Translations under genes and position numbers: made by a program | Notes under the pieces: generated by a model | Seen by the model: the letters and a program-made list of their open reading frames with translations, nothing else | The model's database searches: none | What the model was told of the DNA's origin: nothing | Assembly (NCBI GenBank): GCA_946886645.1 | Contig: CAMPIY010000031.1 | Location: forward strand, 1-11,449 | DNA length: 11,449 nt | Source of the DNA: an uncultured Sphingomonas sp. | Lineage (GTDB): Bacteria > Pseudomonadota > Alphaproteobacteria > Sphingomonadales > Sphingomonadaceae | Direction of reading: 5' to 3' | Part shown: positions 1 to 7,749 of the stretch, piece by piece | Position numbering within the stretch: the first letter of the stretch is position 1 | Layout: each line of letters starts with the position of its first letter

Positions 1-390
1 GACGATACGTTCGCCGGGGGCAACCCGGGCGGCACCGGCGACGTCAATCCCGACACCGCCAACCTGTCCGGCAACCTCGCCGGCAGCGGCGGCGACGGCG
101 ATCTCGACTATGCTTTCACAGGCACGAACACGCTTCCGGCCGGCTTCACGGTCGATGCGTCGAGCACGCCGACTTCGCTGAAGATCGCGCAGGCAGGCGT
201 GGGCATCGTGATGACCATCACGCTGGACCTGGAGACGGGCGCTTATACCGTCACCCAGAACCTGCCGATGGATCATCCGGCGGGCCTCAACGAGAATGAC
301 CTGACCTTCGGCATCGGCGTCAAGGTAATCGACGTCGATGGTGACTCGGCGATCAACACGCTGACCATCAACGTCGACGACGACACGCCG
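1..390 (+). repeat. Adhesin repeat copy 1 (130 codons, possibly cut by window edge)
   Basis: This segment matches 775-1167 at both DNA and protein level. Shared stretches include GGTGDVNPDTANLSG, GGDGDLDYAFTGTNTLPAGF and FGIGVKVIDVDGDSA. The two copies are offset by 774 bases, with a VCBS-like module between them. The repeat may extend upstream of the window. Confidence 0.85.
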
Positions 391-2985
391 CTGGCGTTCA
401 ACGACACCGATACGGTTTCGGCTGGAACGGCTTCAGGCAACGTCATCACCGGCGTCGGCACCACCGAGGGCGCGGCGAATGCCGACAAGCCCGGCGCGGA
501 TGGGCTCGACACGATTACGTCGCTGTCTGGCTCGGGCGGGTCGGACTCCAACCCGACCGGCGGCTTCACGGCCCCGGGGACCTACGGCACACTACAGATG
601 GCTGCCGACGGCAGTTACACCTACACGCGTGCACCCAATACGGCGGGTGGCGTGAGCGAAAGCTTCACCTACACCTATCGTGACGGCGATGGCGACCTGG
701 CCAGTGCGACGCTGACCATCAGCATCCCGGATGCGGCTCCGACCTTGCCGGCACCGGCCCTGGCGCAGCTCGACGATGACGCCTTCCCCGGCGGCAACGC
801 AGGCGGCACGGGCGACGTCAATCCCGATACCGCCAACCTGTCCGGCAGCCTTGCCGGCACCGGCGGCGACGGCGATCTCGACTATGCCTTCACCGGCACC
901 AACACGCTGCCGGCCGGCTTCACGGCCTCCGTTAATCCTGCGGGAACGATCCTGCAGGTCTCGCAGGCTGGCGTTGGCGTGGTCTTGACGGTCACTCTCG
1001 ACTTTGAGACGGGCGCCTACACGGTCGTGCAGAACCAGCCGATCGATCATCCGACGTCGGGAACGACCGAGGAAAACCTCGACTTCGGCATTGGCGTGAA
1101 GGTGATCGACGTCGATGGTGACTCGGCGACGAGCACGCTGTCGATCAACGTCGACGACGACACGCCGACGCTGGGCACGATCCAGGATCAGACCGCCAGC
1201 AACACTCCTGGCGATCCGGTCAGCACCGGAACGCTGCACTTCTCCGATGGCGGCGATTCGCCGGGCTCGGTGGTCAACATCACGGCTGACAACACCGGGA
1301 TCACCTCGGGCGGGAAGGCACTTGTAACCCATCTCGATGGCAATGTTCTGACCGCTTATCAGGACGCCAACGGAAGCGGCACCTACGACGCCGGGGATAC
1401 GACTGCGGTCTATACGCTCACCGTGAATCCGACGGCGGGTACCAGCGGAAACTATGTGTTCGACCTGCTCCAGCCGCTCGACTCGACGGTCGTGGATACG
1501 CCGATCGGCGGATCCTCGTCCTTCGGCGCGGGTCCGGAAGAGCAGGGCCAGATCCTGCAGAACGTCGGATCGACCGTCGATCTGGCGGTGGTGTCCGGCT
1601 ACCATATGGGCGGCACCTTCGACGAAGCCAGTTGGCTTGCCACCGGCAACGCTGGCCCTTCGACGAACTTCACGACCGCGGGCGTCAACGGTTCGACCGC
1701 CGGCTGGGGTATCGACAACAACAACTTCAACGGCACGGACGAAATGTTCGTCTGGGACTTCGGTTCGCAGGCGTTGAGGGATCCCGATGGCGCTGGCGGT
1801 TATGTGCCGGCAGCGGGCGTGACCCTGCCTGATATCAGCACGGCGACCTTCCAGCTCATCGGCTACACGAGTGCCGACGACATCAGCTATGTCGTGCACT
1901 ACACCGATGGCACCACGTTCGACTCCGGGCATATTCCGGCGGGCGACATGACTGACGGGACCTGGGTGTTCGTCGCGGATGCCGGCAAATTTATTGCCGA
2001 TGTCGAGATGTTCACCAGCGGCACCGGCAGCGGCAAGGTCGACCTTGTGTCTGTCGGCATTCAGAGCTCGAGCCTCGACGAGACGATCGACTTCAACGTG
2101 ACTCTGTCCGATGCCGACGGCGACCAGGTTTCCGGTGGCTTCAGCGTCAACGTCGCGGACGGCAATTCGCCGACTCCTCCGGCCGCGCTGGTGGCCCAGC
2201 AGTCGACCTTGGCAGTTCCCGCCGACGACACCTCGTCGTTCAGCAGCCTGCTTGCCTCGGATAGCCAGCTGCAAAAGACTGCCGCCAACAGCAACACGAC
2301 GTTGCTTGCGGCGGCGGTGGCGGCGTCCGGCCTGGCCGGAACGCAGGCTGCGGCTTCGTCCGGCAATACGGACCATGGCCACCATGTGGTCATGGATACC
2401 CCGAGCGTCGCCTCGAAGTTCGCTGGCTTTACCGTCGACTCCGGTGATGAAAGCCGGTCGATCCTCTCGAACGAGATGAAGGTAGCGGCCAATGACGAGC
2501 CGCAGACGCTTCAGTCGAGCCATGGCACCGAAGACTTCTCGTCGTCGGTCCAGGGCCTCGACAATGCGCCTGCCCATCTGCCGGCCGATCTCAGCGCCTT
2601 CTTCGGTGCAGCGGATCATGGCCCGGCGGTCGACGCCGCGGCGGCTGGTCCGGTTGCTCCGGCAGTCGCGATGGTCTCGGCCGATGCCCTGAAGGCGGCC
2701 GGTGTCGATGGCACGGCCAAGCATGGCGGGGCAGTCGACAAGGTCGTTGCCGACGCGCTCGGCCATGATGCTCCGCCCACCGTTGATGGCCTGCTCCAGG
2801 CTCTCGCGGGCCACGGCGGCGGCCAACTTGCGGCAATCTCCCATGTGGCAAGCCCTGCGGCGGACGCCGTGCCGGCTTGGGACATGGGCAGCCATGGGGC
2901 TTTCGTCCCGGGCGCCGACATGATGTTCAAGATGGGTGCCGAAATGCTCCATCATGACGCGGTTCAGCCGGTCGTTAACGGCTGA
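1..2985 (+). CDS. Large repetitive type I-secreted adhesin, C-terminal part (5' end outside window)
   Basis: Frame 1 is open from the first base to the TGA at 2983-2985, giving 994 visible residues without a true start, so this is the end of a longer protein. Visible residues 1-130 and 259-389 are two copies of a Thr/Asp/Gly-rich beta domain that resembles the T1SS-143/DUF5801 repeats of giant bacterial adhesins; both end in VxVDDDTP-like motifs. Between them lies a VCBS-like module (about 131-258, motifs GTLQMAADGSYTYT and DGDGD). Residues 390-721 form a further beta-rich region, and 722-994 an Ala/His/Met-rich tail. The many Asp-rich loops suggest calcium binding. No glycine-rich RTX nonapeptides are seen. 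The protein lies directly upstream of a full type I exporter and near a LapG-type protease, so it is probably a LapA-like biofilm adhesin exported by these neighbours. The substrate assignment is inference; the repeat structure is directly visible. Confidence 0.85.
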   Translation, partial: DDTFAGGNPGGTGDVNPDTANLSGNLAGSGGDGDLDYAFTGTNTLPAGFTVDASSTPTSLKIAQAGVGIVMTITLDLETGAYTVTQNLPMDHPAGLNENDLTFGIGVKVIDVDGDSAINTLTINVDDDTPLAFNDTDTVSAGTASGNVITGVGTTEGAANADKPGADGLDTITSLSGSGGSDSNPTGGFTAPGTYGTLQMAADGSYTYTRAPNTAGGVSESFTYTYRDGDGDLASATLTISIPDAAPTLPAPALAQLDDDAFPGGNAGGTGDVNPDTANLSGSLAGTGGDGDLDYAFTGTNTLPAGFTASVNPAGTILQVSQAGVGVVLTVTLDFETGAYTVVQNQPIDHPTSGTTEENLDFGIGVKVIDVDGDSATSTLSINVDDDTPTLGTIQDQTASNTPGDPVSTGTLHFSDGGDSPGSVVNITADNTGITSGGKALVTHLDGNVLTAYQDANGSGTYDAGDTTAVYTLTVNPTAGTSGNYVFDLLQPLDSTVVDTPIGGSSSFGAGPEEQGQILQNVGSTVDLAVVSGYHMGGTFDEASWLATGNAGPSTNFTTAGVNGSTAGWGIDNNNFNGTDEMFVWDFGSQALRDPDGAGGYVPAAGVTLPDISTATFQLIGYTSADDISYVVHYTDGTTFDSGHIPAGDMTDGTWVFVADAGKFIADVEMFTSGTGSGKVDLVSVGIQSSSLDETIDFNVTLSDADGDQVSGGFSVNVADGNSPTPPAALVAQQSTLAVPADDTSSFSSLLASDSQLQKTAANSNTTLLAAAVAASGLAGTQAAASSGNTDHGHHVVMDTPSVASKFAGFTVDSGDESRSILSNEMKVAANDEPQTLQSSHGTEDFSSSVQGLDNAPAHLPADLSAFFGAADHGPAVDAAAAGPVAPAVAMVSADALKAAGVDGTAKHGGAVDKVVADALGHDAPPTVDGLLQALAGHGGGQLAAISHVASPAADAVPAWDMGSHGAFVPGADMMFKMGAEMLHHDAVQPVVNG
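775..1167 (+). repeat. Adhesin repeat copy 2 (131 codons)
   Basis: This is the second copy of the segment at 1-390. It differs mainly in the middle (residues after PAGFT) and by one added codon. It ends with the same Asp-rich VDDDTP boundary, where the unrelated beta-rich region begins. Such repeats normally form a chain of Ig-like domains that extends the adhesin from the cell. Confidence 0.85.
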
Positions 2986-2997
2986 CCTTAGTGACGC

Positions 2998-3026
2998 AGC
3001 CCTCCCTGGTGGACGGGGAGGGCTTT
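2998..3026 (+). terminator. Hairpin with short T tract after the adhesin gene
   Basis: The sequence AGCCCTCCC (2998-3006) can pair perfectly with GGGAGGGCT (3016-3024) around a 9-base loop, and the paired arm runs into TTT. This is a strong GC-rich stem, but the T tract is only three bases long, so it could be a leaky terminator. It lies 13 bases after the adhesin stop and 27 bases before the channel gene, leaving little room for a separate promoter. Confidence 0.6.
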
Positions 3027-3052
3027 CGCGTGAAGACCAGAAGGGGGAAGAC

Positions 3053-4543
3053 ATGAAAAGGAAGCACTGGACGATGATCGTTCCCGGGGCGGTGCTGCTG
3101 TGCGCCTCGCCGGCGTTTGCGGTCGACCTTAGGGAAGCGGTTCAAGCCGCGTTGAATAGCAATCCGGAAATCCGCCAGGCGGTTCACAACAAGATTGCGA
3201 CCCGCGAAGAGCGCAAGCAGGCCCAGGGCCGCTGGCTGCCGACCATCTCGGTCGAAGGCTCGGCCGGAATCCGCAGCCTGCGCAACCCGACCCGTCGCGC
3301 GATCGGCATTGCCGACGAACGGCTGGAGCCGATCGAAGGGCAGGTCATTGCCGACCAGCTGTTGTTCGATTTCGGCGAGCGCACCGCGGAAATCCGCCGC
3401 CAGGCATCGCGCACCGACGCCGCCGGCGCCCGAATCGAGGAACGCAGCGAATTCGTCGCTTTGAATGTCAGCCGCGCCTACATCGACTATCTGCTGCAAC
3501 AGCGGCTGGTGGCGATTGCGCAGGACAATGCAACCTTCCACGAGCGCCTTGCCGGCGATCTTCGTGAAGGCGTCGCACGCGGTTCAATCTCGGTCGCCGA
3601 CCAGCAGCAGGCCGAAGAGCGCCTGCAGTCGGCCCGCGCCCGGGTGACCGAGGCCCGTGAGGACCTCGATACCGCCGCGATCCAGTTCCAGACGCTGACC
3701 GGCGTTCCGATCGATGCCGTCAACATGCCGCCGGACCTGTCCGGGGCCATGCCCGGCTCGCTCACGGATGCCGAAATGCTTGCGCGCGAGAATAATCCGC
3801 GGGTCCAGGAAGCGATCCACGATCTCGCCACCCAGCGTGAAGTGATCAAGACGGCGCAGTCGCAGCTTGGCCCGCGCTTCAATGCTGAGGCCAGTGCTCG
3901 CTACGGCACCGACATTGACGGCTTTAAGGGTCACACCAGCGACCTGTCGGCCCGGGTCGTGATGCGCTGGAAGATCTTCGACGGTCTCGCCAATACGGCC
4001 AACGTTCGCGAACAGAAGGCCCGTGCCGATGAGGCGCATGCCCGCCTGTTCCAGACGCAGCGCCAGGCGGAAGAGGATGTCCGGACGGCCTGGAGCCGGC
4101 TGACCAACCAGACCCGCCTTGCGACCGAACTGGAGACGCAGAGCCGCGTCGCCGACGACCTGCTGCTCTCCTATCGCGAGCAGTTCAATGTCGGCCGCCG
4201 CTCACTGCTCGACGTGCTTGACGCACAGAACACGCGTCAGAACGTCCAGGCGCAGGCCGAAACCGCTCGCATGGCGAAGGTCTATGCCCAGTATCGGGTC
4301 CTTGCCGCCAGCAACCGCCTGCTCGAGGCGCTTGGCGTTTCGATGCCGAGCGAAGGCTGGAACAACGAGAGTGAGCGGTTCCATGTGAACCAGGTCCCTG
4401 CTAGCGACCGGCAGGAAAACAGCATGCCTTATCCGGTCATGGGTCCGCCCGCGTCCGCTTCCGACATGTCGGCGGCGCCTGCCCCGGCGCCGGAGCCCGC
4501 GCCGGAACCGGCACCGGAAGCCGAGCCGACGGCCGGCCAGTAA
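3053..4543 (+). CDS. TolC-family outer-membrane channel of the type I secretion system
   Basis: This 496-residue protein should form the outer-membrane and periplasmic tunnel through which the exported protein leaves the cell. The ATG at 3053 is chosen because it follows a strong ribosome site (GGGGGAAG, 3043-3050) and begins a clear signal peptide, with probable cleavage after SPAFA (about residue 24). A start farther upstream would overlap the adhesin gene and lose this signal. The mature part has two related helical halves rich in Gln, Arg, Ala and Glu, with motifs typical of TolC proteins such as LREAVQAALNSNPEI near the start and QFNVGRRSLLDVLDAQN near residue 385. The length is usual for the family. 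An extra C-terminal Pro/Ala/Glu tail covers roughly the last 30 residues. It is the LapE-equivalent of the locus by position; a pump channel is less likely given the ABC and HlyD neighbours. Confidence 0.92.
   Translation: MKRKHWTMIVPGAVLLCASPAFAVDLREAVQAALNSNPEIRQAVHNKIATREERKQAQGRWLPTISVEGSAGIRSLRNPTRRAIGIADERLEPIEGQVIADQLLFDFGERTAEIRRQASRTDAAGARIEERSEFVALNVSRAYIDYLLQQRLVAIAQDNATFHERLAGDLREGVARGSISVADQQQAEERLQSARARVTEAREDLDTAAIQFQTLTGVPIDAVNMPPDLSGAMPGSLTDAEMLARENNPRVQEAIHDLATQREVIKTAQSQLGPRFNAEASARYGTDIDGFKGHTSDLSARVVMRWKIFDGLANTANVREQKARADEAHARLFQTQRQAEEDVRTAWSRLTNQTRLATELETQSRVADDLLLSYREQFNVGRRSLLDVLDAQNTRQNVQAQAETARMAKVYAQYRVLAASNRLLEALGVSMPSEGWNNESERFHVNQVPASDRQENSMPYPVMGPPASASDMSAAPAPAPEPAPEPAPEAEPTAGQ
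4478..4528 (+). repeat. Pro-Ala-Glu low-complexity tract at the end of the channel protein
   Basis: The codons spell a run of alternating Pro with Ala or Glu (APAPAPEPAPEPAPEAEP) from short GC-rich repeats. It lies after the last helical part of the TolC-like protein, so it would be a flexible acidic tail, probably in the periplasm. Such tracts are prone to length change by slippage. Confidence 0.75.
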
Positions 4544-4562
4544 GAAGGTATGAAGGGGATAG

Positions 4563-6722
4563 GTGTTGAGTATCATGCACTGGCTGGATTCCACGCCGTC
4601 GCGTGAGATTGACCCTGTCCTCGACTGCCTGACCTTCCTCGCGCGCCGCGCAGACAGGCCGTCTTCCCCGGTCTTGCTGCGTGCGGGGTTGGCGCTTTCG
4701 GCCACGGGCACGCTGCCATTCCACCAGATCGAGCCTGCGCTCGAACAGGTCGGGATGCGCGGCGAGCCCGTGGCTCGCCGCCGCCTTTCGGGCTGGCGTA
4801 TCCAGCAGCTTCCCGCCATCGTCGAACTGACCGAAGATCGGGCGATCGTGCTTCTGGAAATGAAGGGCGGCGACGCCCTCATCTATGCACCCGGAACGGC
4901 CGAGCCGATGTGGGTTCCGGCAAGCGACCTCGATCCCGTCTTCACCGGCCAGGCCATAGCGGTCGAAGCCGATCCGACGCGGGAGCGCGAAGGCGAGCGT
5001 CCGTGGGACAAGGCTCGCCGCACGCATTGGTTCTGGTCGGAAGTCTGGAAGGTTCGCAAGGAATTCTGGCCGATCTTCCTCGCCGCATTGATCGTGAACC
5101 TGCTGGCGCTCGCGGTGCCGCTGTTCACGATGAACGTCTATGACCGCGTCATCCCCAACAAGGCGGTACCGACCCTGTGGGTGCTGGCAATTGGCGTCTT
5201 CCTGGCGCTGGGCTTCGATTATACGCTTCGCCTCGCCAGATCGCAGCTGGTCGACGAGATCGGACGGCGCCTCGACGCCAAATATAGCCAAAAGCTGTTC
5301 GAGAAAGTGATGAACCTGCCCATGGCCGATCGCCAGGGCAGTACGGGCGCATTTGCCAAGCGCGTCAGCGAATATGAGGGGGTGCGCGATTTCTTCGCGT
5401 CGACGTCCGTGGTGCTGCTGGTCGACATCGTATTCATGGTGATCTTCCTCGTGCTGATCACCGTGCTGGCCGGCCCGCTGGTGATCGTTCCCATCCTCGG
5501 CATCGTCATCATGCTCACCGCCGGATTCATCCTCCAGAAGCGGATGGCCCAGACATCGATCGATGCGCAGGCCGATAGCTCGCTCCAGCATAGCGTGCTG
5601 GTTGAATCCATCTCCGGCATCGAGACGTTGAAGTCCGCCCGCGCCGAGGGTCAGATGTTGGGACGCTGGCGCCGATACTCCTCCATGTCCGCGGCCACGC
5701 AGGAAAAGATGCGCCGCTTGACCTCGATCGCCGTGAACATGGCATCGGAAAGCCAGCAGGCGATCAGCGTCGGACTGGTGATCGGCGGCTTCTATCTGTT
5801 CAACTCCGGCGACATCACGATGGGCGCGATTATCGCGATCGTCATGCTGGCCGGACGTGCCATGTCGCCGATCGGCCAGTTCGCCTTCCTTATCACCCGC
5901 GCGCGCCAGTCGATGACGACGCTGGATTCGCTGCAGCGGATGATGGAGGCGCCTGACGAGCGGCAGGTCGCGGCGCGCAGCATCGTTCCGGAAATCCGCG
6001 CCGGGCATCTGGAGCTCAAGAGCGCAAGCTTCCGCTATCCGGGCGCCAGCCTGGACAGCCTGTCGGACATCAATCTGTCGGTGAAGCCGGGCGAGCGGAT
6101 TGCGATCATCGGGCGCGTCGCATCGGGCAAGTCGACGCTGGGAAGGCTGATGTGCGGTCTTTATGCCCCGACGGGCGGCGAGATGCTGGTCGATGGCCTC
6201 GACAGCCGCCAATATCACCCGCACCAGCTGCGCGACAGCTGCCGCTTCGTCGGCCAGGATGCGGAGCTTTTCTCGGGCAGCGTTCGCGACAATCTCGTGC
6301 TGGGCGCCGCCCGTGCGGACGATCAGCAACTGCTCGACGCGGTGGTGCGGTCGGGTGCCGATATTTTCCTGTCGCGCGATGCCGCCGGGTTCGACCGGCC
6401 GGTCGGTGAGCGCGGGTCGCTTCTTTCCGGCGGTCAACGTTCGCTGCTGGTCCTGGCGCGTGCGCTGGTGTCGCCATCGAAGCTGTTGTTCCTCGACGAG
6501 CCGACGGGCGCGATGGATACCCAGACCGAGCTTTATTTCATCGAGAAGCTGAAGACCGCGCTGGCCAAGGACCAGGCGCTGGTCGTGTCGACGCATCGCC
6601 ACAACATGCTCAGCATCTGCGACCGGCTGATCGTGATCGATGGTGGCAAGATCGTTGCCGACGGCCCGCGCGACGAGGTGATGGCCCGTCTGGCCACTGC
6701 CGCGAAGGAAGCGTCCAAGTGA
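4563..6722 (+). CDS. Type I secretion ABC transporter (permease-ATPase, LssB/LapB family)
   Basis: This 719-residue inner-membrane exporter couples ATP hydrolysis to protein export. Residues 1-140 resemble a C39-peptidase-like domain; it keeps an LDCL motif but no matching catalytic His is evident, so it probably binds substrate rather than cutting it. Membrane segments span about 160-440. The ATPase part has Walker A (G517 to T525, GRVASGKST), Q-loop Gln565, signature LLSGGQR (620-626), Walker B with Asp645 and Glu646, and His678 in the H-loop. Three start codons are possible: GTG 4563, TTG 4566 and ATG 4575. AAGGGG at 4553-4558 is 4 bases from the GTG and 7 from the TTG, so either is better placed than the ATG. 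The gene starts 19 bases after the channel gene and overlaps the next gene by four bases. Confidence 0.93.
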   Translation: MLSIMHWLDSTPSREIDPVLDCLTFLARRADRPSSPVLLRAGLALSATGTLPFHQIEPALEQVGMRGEPVARRRLSGWRIQQLPAIVELTEDRAIVLLEMKGGDALIYAPGTAEPMWVPASDLDPVFTGQAIAVEADPTREREGERPWDKARRTHWFWSEVWKVRKEFWPIFLAALIVNLLALAVPLFTMNVYDRVIPNKAVPTLWVLAIGVFLALGFDYTLRLARSQLVDEIGRRLDAKYSQKLFEKVMNLPMADRQGSTGAFAKRVSEYEGVRDFFASTSVVLLVDIVFMVIFLVLITVLAGPLVIVPILGIVIMLTAGFILQKRMAQTSIDAQADSSLQHSVLVESISGIETLKSARAEGQMLGRWRRYSSMSAATQEKMRRLTSIAVNMASESQQAISVGLVIGGFYLFNSGDITMGAIIAIVMLAGRAMSPIGQFAFLITRARQSMTTLDSLQRMMEAPDERQVAARSIVPEIRAGHLELKSASFRYPGASLDSLSDINLSVKPGERIAIIGRVASGKSTLGRLMCGLYAPTGGEMLVDGLDSRQYHPHQLRDSCRFVGQDAELFSGSVRDNLVLGAARADDQQLLDAVVRSGADIFLSRDAAGFDRPVGERGSLLSGGQRSLLVLARALVSPSKLLFLDEPTGAMDTQTELYFIEKLKTALAKDQALVVSTHRHNMLSICDRLIVIDGGKIVADGPRDEVMARLATAAKEASK

Positions 6723-7732
6723 AGCCGCTCCGGGCCTTGTCGTTCCGCCGGCGGCACCTCGCATTCGCCGCGGTTGCGGTGCTCGGCGGCGTGGTCGGCG
6801 GGACAACGCTGCGCGTTCAACCCAGCGAAGCAGCTTCGCGGACCGTGCTGATCCCGCCCGCTGACGCGGCCGCGCTGATCGACATGACGTCTGGCGAACA
6901 TCTGGCCGAGGCGCGGGCAATCGGCGACGACGCCAAGCTTATCAACGCGTCCATGCTGTTCAGCGCGCTGCCGGTGACGGCGGCGCGGCCGTTCGACCTG
7001 TCGAACTCGGACCCGCTCGATCGCCGGCGCGCACTGCTCTGCCTGACCCAGGCCGTCTATTACGAAGCCGGTTTCGAGCCTCTGGAAGGGCGCCGTGCGG
7101 TCGCGCAGGTCGTCATCAACCGGATGCGGCACCCAGCCTTCCCGAAATCGGTATGCGGGGTCGTGTACCAGGGTGCGCGGGCGCCGGTCTGCCAGTTCAG
7201 CTTCGTCTGCGACGGTTCATTGTATCGCCGTCCGGCACTGGGCGCGTGGAAGCAGGCGGAAGCAGTCGCCAAAGCCGCCCTCGATGGGTTCGTTGAGCGC
7301 TCGGTCGGAGCAGCGACCCACTATCACGCCGATTATGTCGCCCCCTTCTGGGCACCACGGCTCGCCAAGATCGTCCAGATCGGGACTCATATTTTCTATC
7401 GCTGGCCCGGCGCCTGGGGTTCGACTGCGGCCTTTACCGGACGTTATATCGGCGAGCCGGCGGATCCGCTTTCGCTGCGCCCGCCGTTGCGCCAGGCGGT
7501 ATTGACCGACGGCTCCGTGGTCCCGGTCGAGGATCCCGCGCTGGCGGGTCCGCCGATTGCCCGCGCCCCGAACGACGTCGGCGGCCTGCTCGACACGTCA
7601 AAGGGCTGGACCCTCAACATTCCGATGCCGTCCGAAACGGGCAAGGCTACCAACGCGATCGCCGACAGGCAGAAGGTTGCGCCCGCATCAGCGGAAGCGC
7701 CGGTCGTCGGCGGCCAGCTGGCGGCGCGCTAG
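6719..7732 (+). CDS. SleB-type cell-wall hydrolase embedded in the secretion operon
   Basis: This 337-residue protein belongs to the SleB-like hydrolase family (Hydrolase_2), which cuts peptidoglycan glycan strands in spore-germination and other wall-remodelling enzymes. A basic N-terminus followed by a hydrophobic stretch (about residues 14-28) suggests export or anchoring in the inner membrane. The core begins near residue 105: CLTQAVYYEAGFEP contains the likely catalytic Glu116, followed by GRRAVAQVVINRM, CQFSFVCDGS and THYHADYVAPFW. About 90 residues after the core show no domain I recognise. The GTG start overlaps the ABC stop as GTGA (6719-6722), a sign of translational coupling; no other start fits as well. 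The position suggests local wall opening for the periplasmic exporter parts or for adhesin passage. That role is inference, while the family call is firm. Confidence 0.9.
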   Translation: MKPLRALSFRRRHLAFAAVAVLGGVVGGTTLRVQPSEAASRTVLIPPADAAALIDMTSGEHLAEARAIGDDAKLINASMLFSALPVTAARPFDLSNSDPLDRRRALLCLTQAVYYEAGFEPLEGRRAVAQVVINRMRHPAFPKSVCGVVYQGARAPVCQFSFVCDGSLYRRPALGAWKQAEAVAKAALDGFVERSVGAATHYHADYVAPFWAPRLAKIVQIGTHIFYRWPGAWGSTAAFTGRYIGEPADPLSLRPPLRQAVLTDGSVVPVEDPALAGPPIARAPNDVGGLLDTSKGWTLNIPMPSETGKATNAIADRQKVAPASAEAPVVGGQLAAR

Positions 7733-7749
7733 GCGACAGGACGATCATC

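Noticed and set aside
2626..2661. AAAG-type di-alanine motif (DAAAAGPV) in the adhesin tail as a LapG cleavage site
   Set aside because: Known LapG sites lie in the N-terminal retention module held in the periplasm; this motif is in the exported C-terminal part and Ala-rich sequence produces such motifs by chance.
2936..3052. Upstream extension of the TolC-like gene to 2936
   Set aside because: It would overlap the adhesin, pass through the hairpin and place 39 residues before an evident signal peptide that has its own strong ribosome site.
592..3054. Open frame of 820 codons on the minus strand opposite the adhesin
   Set aside because: Its product is Arg/Gly/Val-rich with no recognisable domain, and it mirrors the codon bias of the clearly real adhesin frame. 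Long antisense frames are common in GC-rich DNA.
4550..4606. Short frame starting at ATG 4550 before the ABC gene
   Set aside because: It ends after 18 codons, overlaps the exporter start in another frame, and its ATG lies just before the ribosome site of the real gene.
4437..6920. Open frame of 827 codons on the minus strand opposite the ABC exporter
   Set aside because: The plus strand carries a complete ABC exporter with all ATPase motifs. The antisense product is His/Arg/Gln-rich and matches no family.
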